Source: Clitopilus passeckerianus
Taxonomy: Eukaryota; Basidiomycota; Agaricomycetes; Agaricales; Entolomataceae
NCBI GenBank assembly: GCA_944990035.1
Contig: CALYLX010000097.1
Location: forward strand, 186,001-250,000
Length of the DNA stretch: 64,000 nt
Direction of reading: 5' to 3'
Position 1 is the stretch's first letter; each line of letters starts with the position of its first letter. The notes beneath the pieces are model-generated. The model had not been told where the DNA came from. It searched no databases and worked only from the letters and a program-made list of their open reading frames with translations. Below are positions 33,022 through 43,878 of this stretch, in pieces. The translations under genes and the position numbers were made by a program.

Positions 33022-33186
33022 GTGTTGAATTGATGCATACCACTCACGTGACAAATCATGTGACATCACATGATTAGTATTGTGCCATATCGCACCATTA
33101 TTACGTTTTCTTATGAATATGCCTCATGGCAACTCACATGACACTTCATGACTACTTATGACTCATTCTGTGTCACTTCCGTACTA
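33022..33186 (+). repeat. Partial copia 3' LTR
   Basis: After the RNase H stop a purine run (TTTGAGGAGGTG, a likely polypurine tract) is followed by TGTTGAATTGATGC, as expected for an LTR start. It continues about 165 bases until a Tc1 end with TA|CAGTGACTC breaks it. The second LTR is not in the window, so this is inferred. Confidence 0.5.
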
Positions 33187-33949
33187 CAGTGACTCAAACA
33201 ATTGTCCGGATGTTTCGCACTTTTTGAGTATTTGCTTAATAACTTTTGCTATACTAAAGTTTGAATTATAGTGTTGGTACATAAAACGAAGCATTTGATC
33301 TCTGCTACAAGAATATATAAAAGTTATGTAATTCGGATCAAAGCCCGTTGAGATATAGTAGAAACAAGTCAGAGATACATCCAGACAATTATTTGACTAT
33401 GTACATTAGATATGTATATAAAATTCAGCCATTAGTACTTGGTATTGCCTCCCTTTGCCTTAAGGACTGCTTCTATCCTTCTGGGCATACTTTCTATTAA
33501 GTCCTGACACACCTCTGGTGGTATATTCTCCCATACCTCTGCAACTCTCTCCCAAACTTCAAAAACCCCCTTAGCGTGAGTCAGATATTCATTAAGCTTC
33601 CTTTTGATATGGTCCCAGAGGTGTTCTATAGGGTTGAGATCAGGAGACTGTGCTGGCCAGTCTAGAAGATCAATATCATTGTCTTCCATCCACACCCGGA
33701 CCACATTAGAGGTGTGCTTGGGGTCGTTGTCCTGCTGGAAAATTCTTTCGTCCTCAGGAATGTCCAAATTCTCCATGCTGACCAGCAGCTGCTGGTCCAA
33801 AATGTCCCGATATTGGAAGCGGTCCATAATGCCCTCAACCTCTGCAAGTTGTCCCACTCCATTCCACCCCATACACTCCCATACCATGATGCTTAACAAT
33901 GAATTAGTAAGAAGGAAAAAAGAGTCCGGGCGTGTATCCAAGATAACTG
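33187..33949 (-). mobile_element. Tc1/mariner element, family 2 (truncated)
   Basis: The outer end is at 33187 (CAGTGACTCAAACAATTGTC after TA). Then comes a module of about 230 bp with a matching inverted repeat at 33378-33403, then the transposase on the minus strand. The right side ends at 33949 against the Ty3 copy; no matching terminal repeat is visible there. The module layout is the same as in the unrelated Tc1 family at 45-46 kb. Confidence 0.7.
33432..33941 (-). pseudogene. Tc1 transposase, C-terminal half
   Basis: 169 residues of a DDE_3-type Tc1 transposase: IMVWECMGWNGVGQL, IFQQDNDPKHTSNVVRVWM (second catalytic Asp in QQDNDPKH), then DWPAQSPDLNPIEHLWDHIK (third catalytic residue, Glu of PIEHLW) and an end of SMPRRIEAVLKAKGG. 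The N-terminal helix-turn-helix and the first catalytic Asp are missing. The first 20 codons of the frame are of doubtful origin. Confidence 0.85.
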
Positions 33950-33999
33950 TAACATTACCCTCTCGCTAGCGTTGAAGTCACCTGACTTCAATTCTTCCT

Positions 34000-34869
34000 T
34001 TTGCCCCAGAAATGGCGGTCTATGTTCTTTCAGTAGCGTTGTGGACATTTAACTGGGTAATGGCCTGGGCTGCGACGATGACACAGACGACAAACAAAAT
34101 GAAAGCAATGACATTGTCGATGTCTGCCTCCACAGATGTAACATCTGAACCATCGCGGTGGAATTGGTTGGTTGGCGAGGTATCTGGTATGCGGCGCCTT
34201 CTGGGACGAAATTGTCGAGGAAGAGGGTTCACCAGAGTCGGCGAATCTGACTCGGGTGGGCTTTCAAATGCGGAGAGGTAGGGTGTCGCTGGTTGTGACA
34301 TTGGGGTCGATGTTCTCCTTGTTGTTATCTTGTTCTTCAGGGTTAGTCTTGATGAATGGGTTATGTTTGATTTTTGCGGCGGTTTCTAAGTCGACGGTTG
34401 GGGGGAATTCTCGGAGGGTTTCTCAAACCTGACGTGGCGTGAGAATTGTCAGTTCTTTGGTGGTTTGATCTTCCTCAGGCCCCCAGGGATTGGTGGCAAG
34501 AGTTTCGAAATCTGTCTCTTTCGGGTTGGGGAACCAACTTCGTTGCTCTGGATAGTGCTGATTGAGGAAGGTTGTTCCTCCAGCAGCAAAGAAGAGGTCA
34601 GTGAGGGTTTCCTCTGTGTGTTGGTCAGAGCTGTCAAGAGCTCGATCAAGTTCTTCAAGGGTTTTCGAATATAGGTGGCGTAGACGAGCCACTTCGTTGC
34701 GGAATTCGGTTCTTCGGTTGTGGTAGGCTGAGCCTCGCTCTGCCACTTCGGTGAGGAAGTTGTCATCGCTGCTCCAGGCAGTGTTTGTACGGAGCGCCGT
34801 AACAGTGGAATTGGTTTTGAAGGTGTTAAGGATGATGGTATGGTCGTAGGAGGAGACATTGGAAGGCAT
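34000..34869 (-). pseudogene. Accessory ORF after pol, copy 2
   Basis: An open frame from 34869 to 34423 encodes 148 residues (VSSYDHTIILNTFKT, HTEETLTDLFFAAGGTTFL, NPWGPEEDQ). After a TGA the same reading can be followed toward 34000 and ends in a Cys/His cluster: CYICGGRHRQCHCFHFVC, then CRLCHRR..GHYPVKCP. The matching gene in copy 1 has the same two parts, so this is a conserved extra gene of the element and not a chance frame. I do not recognise a known family. It starts about 90 bases after the chromodomain stop. Confidence 0.65.
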
Positions 34870-34961
34870 TATAAGAGAAGTTTGTTTGTTCGGTGGATTA
34901 CTGTGGTGCAGTTGATGGGGTTTTACTGAATGTTCTTCCTCTTCTTATATGCTTCAAGGGT

Positions 34962-35805
34962 TTACTTGGTGTTCTTGAGATTTCCCATAGGTTCCCAAGA
35001 GTTCTCCAATGTCAGATATCCTTTCCATTTGATCTTGTAAAGGATTCTCCCACGATGTTGTTTGTGTGCGACAATTTCTTCAACTTCCCATTCTTCTTCT
35101 TGATTGATGAGGTCAGGTGGCGGTTCTAGGAAGTTGGGCCCATGTGTCTCAGTTTCCTTGTATGGTGTGAGGAGGGTGGCGTGGAATACAGGGTGAATTT
35201 TCCATGCTCGGGGTAGTTCTAATTTGTAGGTCAGCGGACCTAGCACTTCTTTGATCGTAAAGGGGCCTTCTCGTCGTGGCGTGAACTTCTTTGAGTAGTA
35301 TGCCAGTTTCAGGTTGGTTGCTTCCAGCCACACCTTCTGTCCTTGCTCAAATGGTTTGAAGTTGCTTCGGATGTGTTTGGCCATCTTTCGTCTCGCAAGT
35401 TCATGAGCGACTGCAGCTTCGTCTCGTGCCTGTTGGAGTTCTTTCATTCAGGTTTCCGCAGCTGGGAATTGGTTTTCTGATATGGAAGGGGAATGGTGCG
35501 TGGTTCTGCTCCATTCATTAAATAGAATGGAGTTCGTGCAGTGACGGCGTGAACTCATTTGTTGTGGGCAAATTCCATCAGGGGAATTAGTTCTAGCCAT
35601 TTCTCGGGGTTGTTGGCGCAGAATAGTTGGAGATAAGCGCCAATATCTTGGTTGACGCGTTCAGTTTCTCCGTCAGCTTGGGGGTGGTATGCGGTTGTTA
35701 GGTAAAGCTTGATTCCCATGAGCTGTCCTAGTTCTTGAAATACTTTGAATGCAAATTGTGGACCTCTGTCGGATATCAGTTTGTCGGTGACATGCCTCAT
35801 CGGAT
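34962..35805 (-). pseudogene. Ty3 integrase C-terminus and chromodomain, copy 2
   Basis: The piece at 35555-35800 has the integrase core (DKLISDRGPQFAFKVFQELG, then YHPQADGETERVNQD). After a broken stretch the piece at 34962-35447 has the integrase C-terminal domain (GQKVWLEATNL, REGPFTIKEVLGPLTYKLEL, HPVFHATLLTPY). It ends in a chromodomain (EWEVEEIVAHKQHRG, YKIKWKGYLTLENSWEPMGN). Chromodomains of such elements bind modified histones and steer insertion. Confidence 0.85.
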
Positions 35806-35886
35806 TCTAGGCATGTAAATCACGATTCCGTCATCTTCGAACTTCACCTTCGACCGCACTCATCTTCCGAATCCCGACTCACTCAA

Positions 35887-35891
35887 CCACC
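35887..35891. repeat. Target-site duplication, left (CCACC)
   Basis: CCACC directly precedes the 5' LTR, and the same five bases follow the 3' LTR at 43104-43108. Five-base duplications are normal for Ty3/Gypsy integration. Confidence 0.9.
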
Positions 35892-36357
35892 TGTTATGAT
35901 TTTGCTTACATGTTTCTCCTTACATACCCCGGCCCGCTTACCTATGCACGATTACTCACATATGCTGCGCATCACTGCGCATTTTTCATCTTTTTCCATG
36001 CTTACTCCGCATCTCTCACGATCGTGAGAGACTTATACCTTATCTGACTCTTTCTGACTCATGTACTTACTCATCATGCTGCGCATGACTCATTACTTAC
36101 TCAGCATGCTGCGCATGTGCTATATTTAGAACTACTAGATAGGTATATAAACCTGTACCATTTGGTCAAGGCTCCTCAGCTTGACCTAGGCAATCTACCT
36201 AACTGCTTAGTTCTTTACTTCGCCTTTAAGTCCCTTGCTTCGTCAATCTCACCAGGTCGTCAGTACAGCCGCAGCTGCTGACAAATCTCTGTCTTTGTTT
36301 ATCAAAAGACATCGAGCGTAAACAGTATTACCTAAGTTGTTAGGCTCTGCCTTAACA
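35892..36357 (+). repeat. 5' LTR of Ty3/Gypsy copy 1
   Basis: 466 bp, TGTTATGATTTTGC..CTGCCTTAACA. A TATATAA box lies at 36144-36150, probably the core promoter. Several CATGCTGCGCATG palindromes lie upstream of it (about 36080-36118). Confidence 0.93.
36144..36150 (+). promoter_or_regulatory. TATA box in the 5' LTR
   Basis: TATATAA within GGTATATAAACC, about 250 bases after the LTR start. It is repeated in the 3' LTR. Confidence 0.55.
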
Positions 36358-36395
36358 AAAGGTCAAGCTGTTCAAGAAGGCCCGCTCATTGTTAG

Positions 36396-37927
36396 CGCAG
36401 GCCCACCCCACGACAACACAGCAGAAGCACGCAACAGGCCGATTGCCGTTGCGGCTACCACTCAGTCACCACGGTCGTACACAGGGCAGACCACCCGCCA
36501 CGAAATACCACTCTAGTAGAAGGAACCAACAACGTCTACAAGTTCACCAACGGAAGCTACTGCGGTTTTAATCACAACAATAACCGCTGGTGCTACGCCT
36601 CTCTCTCTCTTGGCAAATTCACATTCACCACCGTTGCCGTTGAAAACAGACACTTCCACGCTCTAGACTTCCCTACCCCTGAACGACCTCATAAGACCCC
36701 TGCTATTGTCCGAGCTCAACGAGAACACGACATTGAAGTAGACGAGGAGGAACAGCGACGCTTCGCACCATTACCCACAGCAATATCCAGGAACCCATCA
36801 CTAGTCCCGTCTACCAGCGCTTCTGTCTTGCCCGAAGAGGAAGAAGAAGAACACCAAGTACAACAACAGCTAGAGGAGAGCCCCACAGCTGAGCCAGAGG
36901 AGCGCCCCAGTGCAGAAACAATTGAACCAGAGACCGACTTCGATTTCGACTACGAAATGTCACAAGACAACAACAACAAGAAGGACATTGGAGCCAAACC
37001 CCAAACGTTCTCCGGAGACCGATCCAAGACCAGAAAGTTCATTCAGGAACTTGAAGACTACCTCATCCTAAACAACCTCAACCAACTCGAAGATGACAAG
37101 AAGATTCGCATCGCCCTATCCTTCCTCAAAGAAGGAACTGCAGCAGCATGGGGATTAGAATTTCACGATAAATATTCAGCAGCTGAAAGGAAAGCCACCT
37201 ACGCTGAATTTATCAACCAATTCAAAGAAGCCTTTTCCCTACCGACGACAAAGCTGCCGCACTCCTCCAACTCAAAGCCTTACGACAGGATGGGACAGCT
37301 GACGAATTTGTCACCGTCTTCAAGAATATTCTTGCACGAACTGATCTCAGCGGTGACACTGCAAAGATTGAGATCTTCATGGAAGGACTTACCCCAAACT
37401 CCGAGAGAAAATTCTCTTTTCCGATTCCTCCTACCACATTCGACGATTGGGTCAAGAAAGCCGTCCAGTTTGACAACAACTGGCGACGTGCCAAGACAAT
37501 CATGGGACATACCCGTATCATCAAGACATCTGATATGGTCAAAGGTGCTTACAAAACACCTACTGGAGCCCGAGACCCAATGGCTATGGATGTTGATCGT
37601 TTCACCACTGATCCACCCAAACGCCGCCTCACCCAGGAGGAAAGAGAACATCACAAGAAGAACAACTTGTGCTACTATTGCTCCAAGAAAGGTCACACGA
37701 TCCAACAATGTCTTCAAAGGAAGAATTTTGGAAGAACCTACCCTAGCAACAACGACAGCCGATTCCACAAGAAACCTGAGAAGGGAGCCGAGTTGATCAA
37801 ATATGTCAGAGCAGTCCTAGCTGACATGCCCCAAGAAGAAGCCGCTGAATTCTACACTGAAGCAGAGGCTGAGGGTTTTAAAGAGGAAGACTGCAAAGCC
37901 GACGTCAGTACTTCCTCGCCCGATTGA
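36396..37927 (+). pseudogene. Ty3 gag (frame-broken), copy 1
   Basis: Coding-like sequence begins soon after the 5' LTR; no clear ATG was found, so the start is unknown. The frame changes near 36510 and again near 37230-37243. Recognisable parts: a Cys/His-containing N-terminal piece (NGSYCGFNHNNNRWCYASL), an acidic linker, the capsid (GDRSKTRKFIQELEDYLILN, TADEFVTVFKNILARTDL, PPTTFDDWVKKAVQFDNNW) and a zinc knuckle CYYCSKKGHTIQQC. The gag frame ends at the TGA at 37925. Both breaks are consistent with one C missing from a C run. Confidence 0.85.
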
Positions 37928-37979
37928 TATTTCCAGTGTACTTGTAGCTACTGATTTTTATGCTGAATCTATGCGTATC

Positions 37980-40900
37980 CCAATCTCTCTACAAGACCCC
38001 TAGATGGAAATACAACAATCGCCGGCACAAAAGCTCTCATTGACTCTGGAGCGCAAGGGTCATTTATCGACTCCGTCTTCGCCAAGACACATCACCTCCC
38101 ACTACTCCCACTCCGACAACCGATTACAGCACGAAACGTTGATGGCACCCTGAACAAACAAGGAACTATTACCCACTTTACCTGGGTTATTGCCAAGATA
38201 GGGACAGCCATCATCAAGGAAAGATGTTTTGTCACTGGACTCGGGAAAGACCACCTGATTTTGGATTACCCTGGCTAAAACGGGTAGATCCAATCATATC
38301 GTGGAGCGACGGCACACTCGAAATCGACGAATCACGCATTACCCAACGACTGTCGCAAACATTGATGCGAGCAGTAGACATCAAGCGGATGAGAGCCATC
38401 CGAGAACAACTACTAGAGGAAAACACGCCACCTACCCCAGCACCTGATTGTTCCGAAGAGAATCCCGGAAAATCAGAAGGACTTAGCGACTATTTCCGAA
38501 TAGTCGAAGACGGAGAAGAGATCAATGAAGATTTTCTCATCGCATACTGCCAGAACGAACCGGCAGTCGGAATATTCACCAAGGAGGAACCCCCACTTAC
38601 GCAGGAACACACAAAGGATTACCTTGTGTACGGGCCAATCAGGCCAACTACCACAATACGACAGACGGTGGTAACACACCATCCAGCAACCAGACACCAC
38701 ACACAGCAGGTGTGGATACGTGCGAAAACATCAATTTCGCAAGCTCTGGAACATAAACGAGAAGATAAGGAACCAAAGAAATCCCTTGACGAAATCATCC
38801 CCGACTATCTTCAAGACTACAGAAAAGTCTTTGAGAAAGCAGCATCTGAACGATTCCCACCAAGCCGACCCTGGGATCACGCCATAGATCTGAAGACAGA
38901 TTTCGTGCCAAAAGACTGCAAGGTCTATCCGCTCAGCCCCTTAGAGCAAGAAAAACTCGACGAGTTTCTCAAGGAAAATCTAGCCAAAGGATACATCCGA
39001 GAATCCAACTCCCCACAAGCATCTCCGTTCTTCTTTGTTGCAAAGAAAGACTCGGAAGCCCTGAGACCATGTCAGGATTACCGACGACTCAACGAAGGAA
39101 CAATACCTAACGCTTACCCTTACCGCTGGCTAGCGAACTCATCGATAAACTCAAAGGAGCAACTGTCTTCACCAAACTCGACATTCGATGGGGATATCAC
39201 AACATCCGCATCAAAGATGGTGACCAATGGAAAGCAGCGTTCAAGACCAACCGAGGGTTATTTGAACCAATGGTGATGTTCTTTGGACTAATGAACTCAC
39301 CCGGTACCTTCCAAGCAATGATGAACCACCTTTTCCGAGACATGATAGACGAAGGATGGGTCATCATCTACATGGACGACATCCTCATCTTCTCCAACGA
39401 TCCAGAAAAACACCGAGAACGCACACGCAGAGTCTTACAAAGACTACAAAACAACGATCTCTACCTCAAAGCAGAGAAATGCCAATTTGACACCACAAGA
39501 GTGGAATACCTTGGGTTCATCATTGAACCAAACAAGATCTCCATGGACCCTGTCAAACTTGCAGGGATGCGCGACTGGCCTACGCCAACTACAGTAAAGG
39601 AAGTCCGATCATTCCTAGGATTCGGAAACTTTTACCGCAGGTTCATCGGAAAATATGCGGAAATTGCCAAACCGCTGAACGAACTCACCAAGAAAGACAA
39701 GAAATGGGAATGGACCAATGAATGTCACAAAGCTTTCACTACCCTGAAAGACAAATTCCTGGAAGCGCCTGTGTTGCTGATGCCTGATCCCACGAAGCCA
39801 TTTGTGGTGGAAAGCGACGCCTCAAAACATGCAACAGGAGCAGTCCTACAACAACGTGACGCCAACGGATCATGGCACCCATGTGGTTTCATATCTAAAT
39901 CGTTCTCGGAAACAGAACGGAACTATGAAATCTACGACCGAGAACTTCTAGGCATTATCCGCGCATTAGAAACCTGGCGACACTACTTCCATGGATCCCA
40001 ACATTCAGTTGTGATTCTATCCGATCACAAAACCTCACATACTTCCGAGAAGCCCGGAAGTTGAACCGACGACAAGCAAGATGGAATTTGATGCTATCCC
40101 AGTTTAACATCAAACTTGTACACACCCCTGGTGCAAAGATGATACAATCTGACGCACTATCTCGACGACCAGACCACATCCCAGGTGAAGACACCGACAA
40201 CGAAGACATCATTCTCCTCCCCGACAAGCTCTTCCTTCGCTCAATTGACATTGAACTAAAGGACGAAATTGTACACAAGATGGTCAATGACAAACTGATT
40301 GTTGACGCCATTCGCACCGCCAAAGAAGACGGACCCCCACCAATCCGATCAAACCTGGAAGACTGGAAATTTGACGATGGCATCTTGTACTACAAGGACA
40401 AGTGTGTGGTACCAGATGACGAAGACCTCCGAAGGAAGATAGTCCAACGTTATCACGATCTACCCAGCGCAGGACACCCTGGACAATTTGGGACACTGGA
40501 AAAAGTCCGGAAGGACTACTGGTGGCCAGGGATGTCAGTGTTCATCAAGAACTTTGTGCAGGGCTGTGCAATGTGCCAGCAAATGAAAATCAATCGCCAC
40601 CCCACCGCTCCACCATTAATGCCCATCAAATCCGAAACCACTAGGCCATTTTCGCTAGTGACGTACGATTTTCACACGGATCTCCCAGAGAGTGATGGTT
40701 TCGATAGCATTATGGCCGTGGTCGACCATGGAGCTACGAAGGGGCAATTTTCATCCCTTGCACAAAGAAAATCGACGCCACAGGAACTGCAAACGCCTAC
40801 ATTGACAACGTTTACCGTCGCTTTGGACTTCCCGACAAAGGAATTTCAGACAGAGGACCTCAATTCGCCTCTAAAGTTTTCCAAGAAATGGGACGACTCC

Positions 40901-41699
40901 TTGGAATCAAGCTCAACATGAGCACCGCCTACCACCCACAAACCGATGGTGCGACAGAAAGGATCAATCAGGAGATTGATGCCTATCTCCGCATCTTCTG
41001 TGCACAGAACCCCGAATCCTGGTCCAAATGGATTACCACTCTAGAATTCTCCTACAACAGCCGAACACACTCTGTCACCAAACGAACCCCATTCTACCTA
41101 ATGATGGGATACGAACCACCTGCACTCCCATCAGTTGCTCCCACTAGCAAAATTCCCGCAGTTGACAAACGGATCAAGGAACTTCTGCTAGCACGCGATG
41201 AAGCAAATGCTGCACATGCACTTGCTGCGCAACGCATGGCAGAGAAGATCACACGACAGTTCACCCCATTCAAAGTCGGAGAAAAGGTGTGGTTAGAAGC
41301 CACAAATCTCAATCAAGGAAACATCTCCAAGAAACTAGCACCCAAACGAGAAGGACCCTTCAAGATACTTGAGGTAAAGGACACCTGACCTATAAACTCG
41401 ACCTGCCAAGACGATGGAAGATCCACCCGGTGATTCACGCGTCACTTCTCACCCGTTACATCTCCACCAAAGCGCATGGACCCAGCTTCTCTAAACCGCC
41501 ACCTGACGAAATCGACGGAATAGAAGAATACGAAATAGAAGCAATTGTGGCCCATCAGAAACAAGGCAAAGGGCGACACAGATACCTCGTAAAATGGAAG
41601 GGATGGCCATCAGCGGACAACGAATGGATGCCCGAGTCGGAACTGCGGAACGCCAAGAAAATACTCACCGAGTATAAAAAGAGGAAGAAACTCACCTGA
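37980..41699 (+). pseudogene. Ty3 pol: protease, RT, RNase H, integrase, chromodomain
   Basis: Protease: KALIDSGAQGSFID near 38035. RT: KEDSEALRPCQDYR-type block near 39060, [14 protein letters not shown] near 39180, [10 protein letters not shown] near 39370. RNase [20 protein letters not shown] near 39810. Integrase: the HHCC part (YHDLPSAGHPGQFG, CAMCQQMK), the core (YDFHTDLPESDGFDS, NMSTAYHPQTDGATERINQ) and the C-terminal domain (GEKVWLEATNLNQG). Chromodomain: YEIEAIVAHQKQGKG, YLVKWKGWPSADNEWMPE. The reading frame shifts near 38257, 39118, 40030, 40742 and 41378, each consistent with a single missing base in a run of identical bases. Near 40680 the integrase reads TYDFHTDLP where copy 3 has STDFIMDLP. 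Confidence 0.9.
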
Positions 41700-41737
41700 C
41701 ACCACATAGCAAACCCACTCACATCCACTATATAACA

Positions 41738-42604
41738 ATGTCTCAAAATGCCTCTTCCTACGACCGCACCATCATCCGCAACACCTTCAAATCCGATACC
41801 GCTATTACGGCGCTCCGTACACATACTGCCTGGAGCAGCAACGACAACCCTCTCACCGCTGTGGGAGAACAAGGAACCCTCTACCAAAACCGACGAACCG
41901 AAACTCGCAACGAAGTGGCTCGTCTGCGCCACCAATTTGCGAAAACCACTGACGATCTTGATCAACTTTTGGACAAAGTTGATCGAGAAACGGAGGAGAC
42001 CCTCACAGACCTCTTCTTTGCTATTGGAGGAACAGCTTTCCTCGACGAATTCTTCCCGAACGACAAAACTGGTTCAACAACCCAGAGGAGACAGACTTGA
42101 AACCCTTGCCTCCAATCCCTGGGGGCCTGAGGAAAGTCAAGAAGAGGAAGTCACAATCCTCACTGCACGTCAAGTTTGCGGAACCCTACGAGCATTTCCT
42201 CCCGTCACCAATTTACACACCGCCGCAAAATAAAACATAACCCCTTCGTCAAAAAAGAACAGAACGACAACAAGGAAAACATCAATCCCAATGGCAAACC
42301 CTCCAACGCCATACCTCTCCGCATTCGAAAGCCCACCAGAGTCCGACTCACCAACGCTGGTGAACCTTCCCCCTCGACAGTATCGTCCCAGAAGGCGCCG
42401 CGCACCGGATACCTTGCCAACAGACCACCACCACCCAGATGGTTCAGATGCTACATTTGTGGAGGCAGACACCGACAGTGTCATTGCTTTCGTTTTGTGT
42501 GTCGTCTGTGCCATCATCGTGGCCCAGGCCATTACCCGGTTAGCTGCCCGCAACGCTACCACAAGGGCATAGACCGTCACTTCTGGGGTAAAGGAAGGAA
42601 TTGA
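41738..42604 (+). pseudogene. Accessory ORF after pol, copy 1 (frame-broken)
   Basis: It starts 38 bases after the chromodomain stop with MSQNASSYDRTIIRNTFKS, continues through ARLRHQFAKTTDDLDQ and EETLTDLFFAIGGTAFL, then NPWGPEESQ, a KENINPN linker, and a C-terminal cluster CYICGGRHRQCHCFRFVC followed by CRLCHHRGPGHYPVSCP, ending DRHFWGKGRN and stop. The frame breaks near 42050, 42104 and 42228; each is explained by one missing base in a C, T or A run. Without those breaks it would be about 290 residues. The Cys/His spacing suggests a zinc-binding domain. Copy 2 carries the same gene. Function is unknown. Confidence 0.7.
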
Positions 42605-42637
42605 AGTCAGGAGACTTCAACGATAGCGAGAGGGTAA

Positions 42638-43103
42638 TGTTATGATTTTGCTTACATGTTTCTCCTTACATACCCCGGCCCGCTTACCTATGCACGATTA
42701 CTCACATATGCTGCGCATCACTGCGCATTTTTCATCTTTTTCCATGCTTACTCCGCATCTCTCACGATCGTGAGAGACTTATACCTTATCTGACTCTTTC
42801 TGACTCATGTACTTACTCATCATGCTGCGCATGACTCATTACTTACTCAGCATGCTGCGCATGTGCTATATTTAGAACTACTAGATAGGTATATAAACCT
42901 GTACCATTTGGTCAAGGCTCCTCAGCTTGACCTAGGCAATCTACCTAACTGCTTAGTTCTTTACTTCGCCTTTAAGTCCCTTGCTTCGTCAATCTCACCA
43001 GGTCGTCAGTACAGCCGCAGCTGCTGACAAATCTCTGTCTTTGTTTATCAAAAGACATCGAGCGTAAACAGTATTACCTAAGTTGTTAGGCTCTGCCTTA
43101 ACA
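42638..43103 (+). repeat. 3' LTR of Ty3/Gypsy copy 1
   Basis: 466 bp, reads identical to the 5' LTR. It is preceded by a purine-rich stretch (GATAGCGAGAGGGTAA), the likely polypurine tract, and followed by the CCACC duplication at 43104-43108. Confidence 0.93.
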
Positions 43104-43878
43104 CCACCGAGCTTTCTCCGATCTTATCATCAACTTCGCTCCCGCATTTCTCCCATCAATTCACCTCATCCTACTCCACTTCAACTTCCAACAATTCGAC
43201 CCTCAATTTTACACTACCTCTCAAACTTCTCAAACACGTGTTCCTTGTTCCCCTGGCCGACATCCACGATTCCGCTGGATTTAAAACGTCAAAATGTTGT
43301 TATTCGCACTTCACATGATTGGCAAACTTCGACTTCCAACCTCGAGGGTCCTCAAGACCCTCATGGTTTGACATTTCTGCGCTAGTAAAATTTCTTTCAC
43401 TTATCTATTTGATTTATTGGATTATTTTATTCATCGGACATTTCTCACCGAACAAAATCTTTTACTTACCTTCTAATTCGAGTTTAGTTACCTTACACTT
43501 CACCCAATAATCGAACCATGTACATATCTTTATTCCGGTCGAACTACGTGGCATTACCTTCGAGTAGGAATACAAGACCTTGTCAGTAGTTGACTGGAAT
43601 TCATCTTTCGATCCCCCTCGTTCGTCTCGACTTTCCGGCTCAGAATTATTCTGTCCCTCTTGGTTCTTTTCTCTCTCTCTCTTTGCTCACCTTCGAACAG
43701 TTGCCCATTGCTGTTCTTAGCATCTTCAACAGCACATCCTGCGTTCGTCGAATTTGTACCTCTCACTTTGACCTACGACCGTCCCTTCATCGTGGCCTTC
43801 GGAGTAGTTCACTGAAACCAATCGCATTCACAACTACGTGATTGAAGCTAGTCGTACAGCTCTTCTAGCATACACATA
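43104..43878. other. Unassigned sequence right of the Ty3 insertion
   Basis: About 775 bases, pyrimidine-rich, with CTTCAACTTCC- and CTCTCTCTC-type stretches and no convincing gene. Its left edge, with 35806-35886, was one piece before the Ty3 insertion. Its style suggests an old LTR or a 5' leader, but I found no partner copy. Confidence 0.35.

Larger units (their letters stand above)
33951..35805 (-). mobile_element. Ty3/Gypsy copy 2 (3' part only, no LTRs)
   Basis: On the minus strand it holds the end of the integrase, a chromodomain, an accessory gene and the end of the internal region (GATAGCGAGAGGG-like polypurine stretch). It stops at TGTTA, the first five bases of the LTR. It is related to but clearly diverged from copy 1. 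The upstream part is lost at about 35805. Confidence 0.85.
35892..43103 (+). mobile_element. Ty3/Gypsy chromovirus, copy 1 (complete, young)
   Basis: 7,212 bp with two LTRs of 466 bp that I read as identical, TGTTA..TAACA ends and a CCACC duplication. Internal order: gag with a zinc knuckle, protease, RT, RNase H, integrase, chromodomain, accessory gene, polypurine stretch. Identical LTRs indicate a recent insertion. Despite this, gag, pol and the accessory gene carry about ten single-base frame breaks. Confidence 0.95.

Noticed and set aside
36080..36118. CATGCTGCGCATG palindromes in the LTR as a CRISPR-like or operator array
   Set aside because: There are only a few imperfect copies, identical in both LTRs. 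They are ordinary LTR promoter sequence.
42291..42572. 93-residue ORF with a membrane-like segment (VIAFVLCVVCAIIVAQAI), suggesting an env-like protein
   Set aside because: It overlaps the Cys/His accessory frame, whose zinc-ligand residues are kept in both Ty3 copies. The hydrophobic frame is a by-product of those codons. The matching frame in copy 2 is also open (34020-34301), so a small doubt remains.
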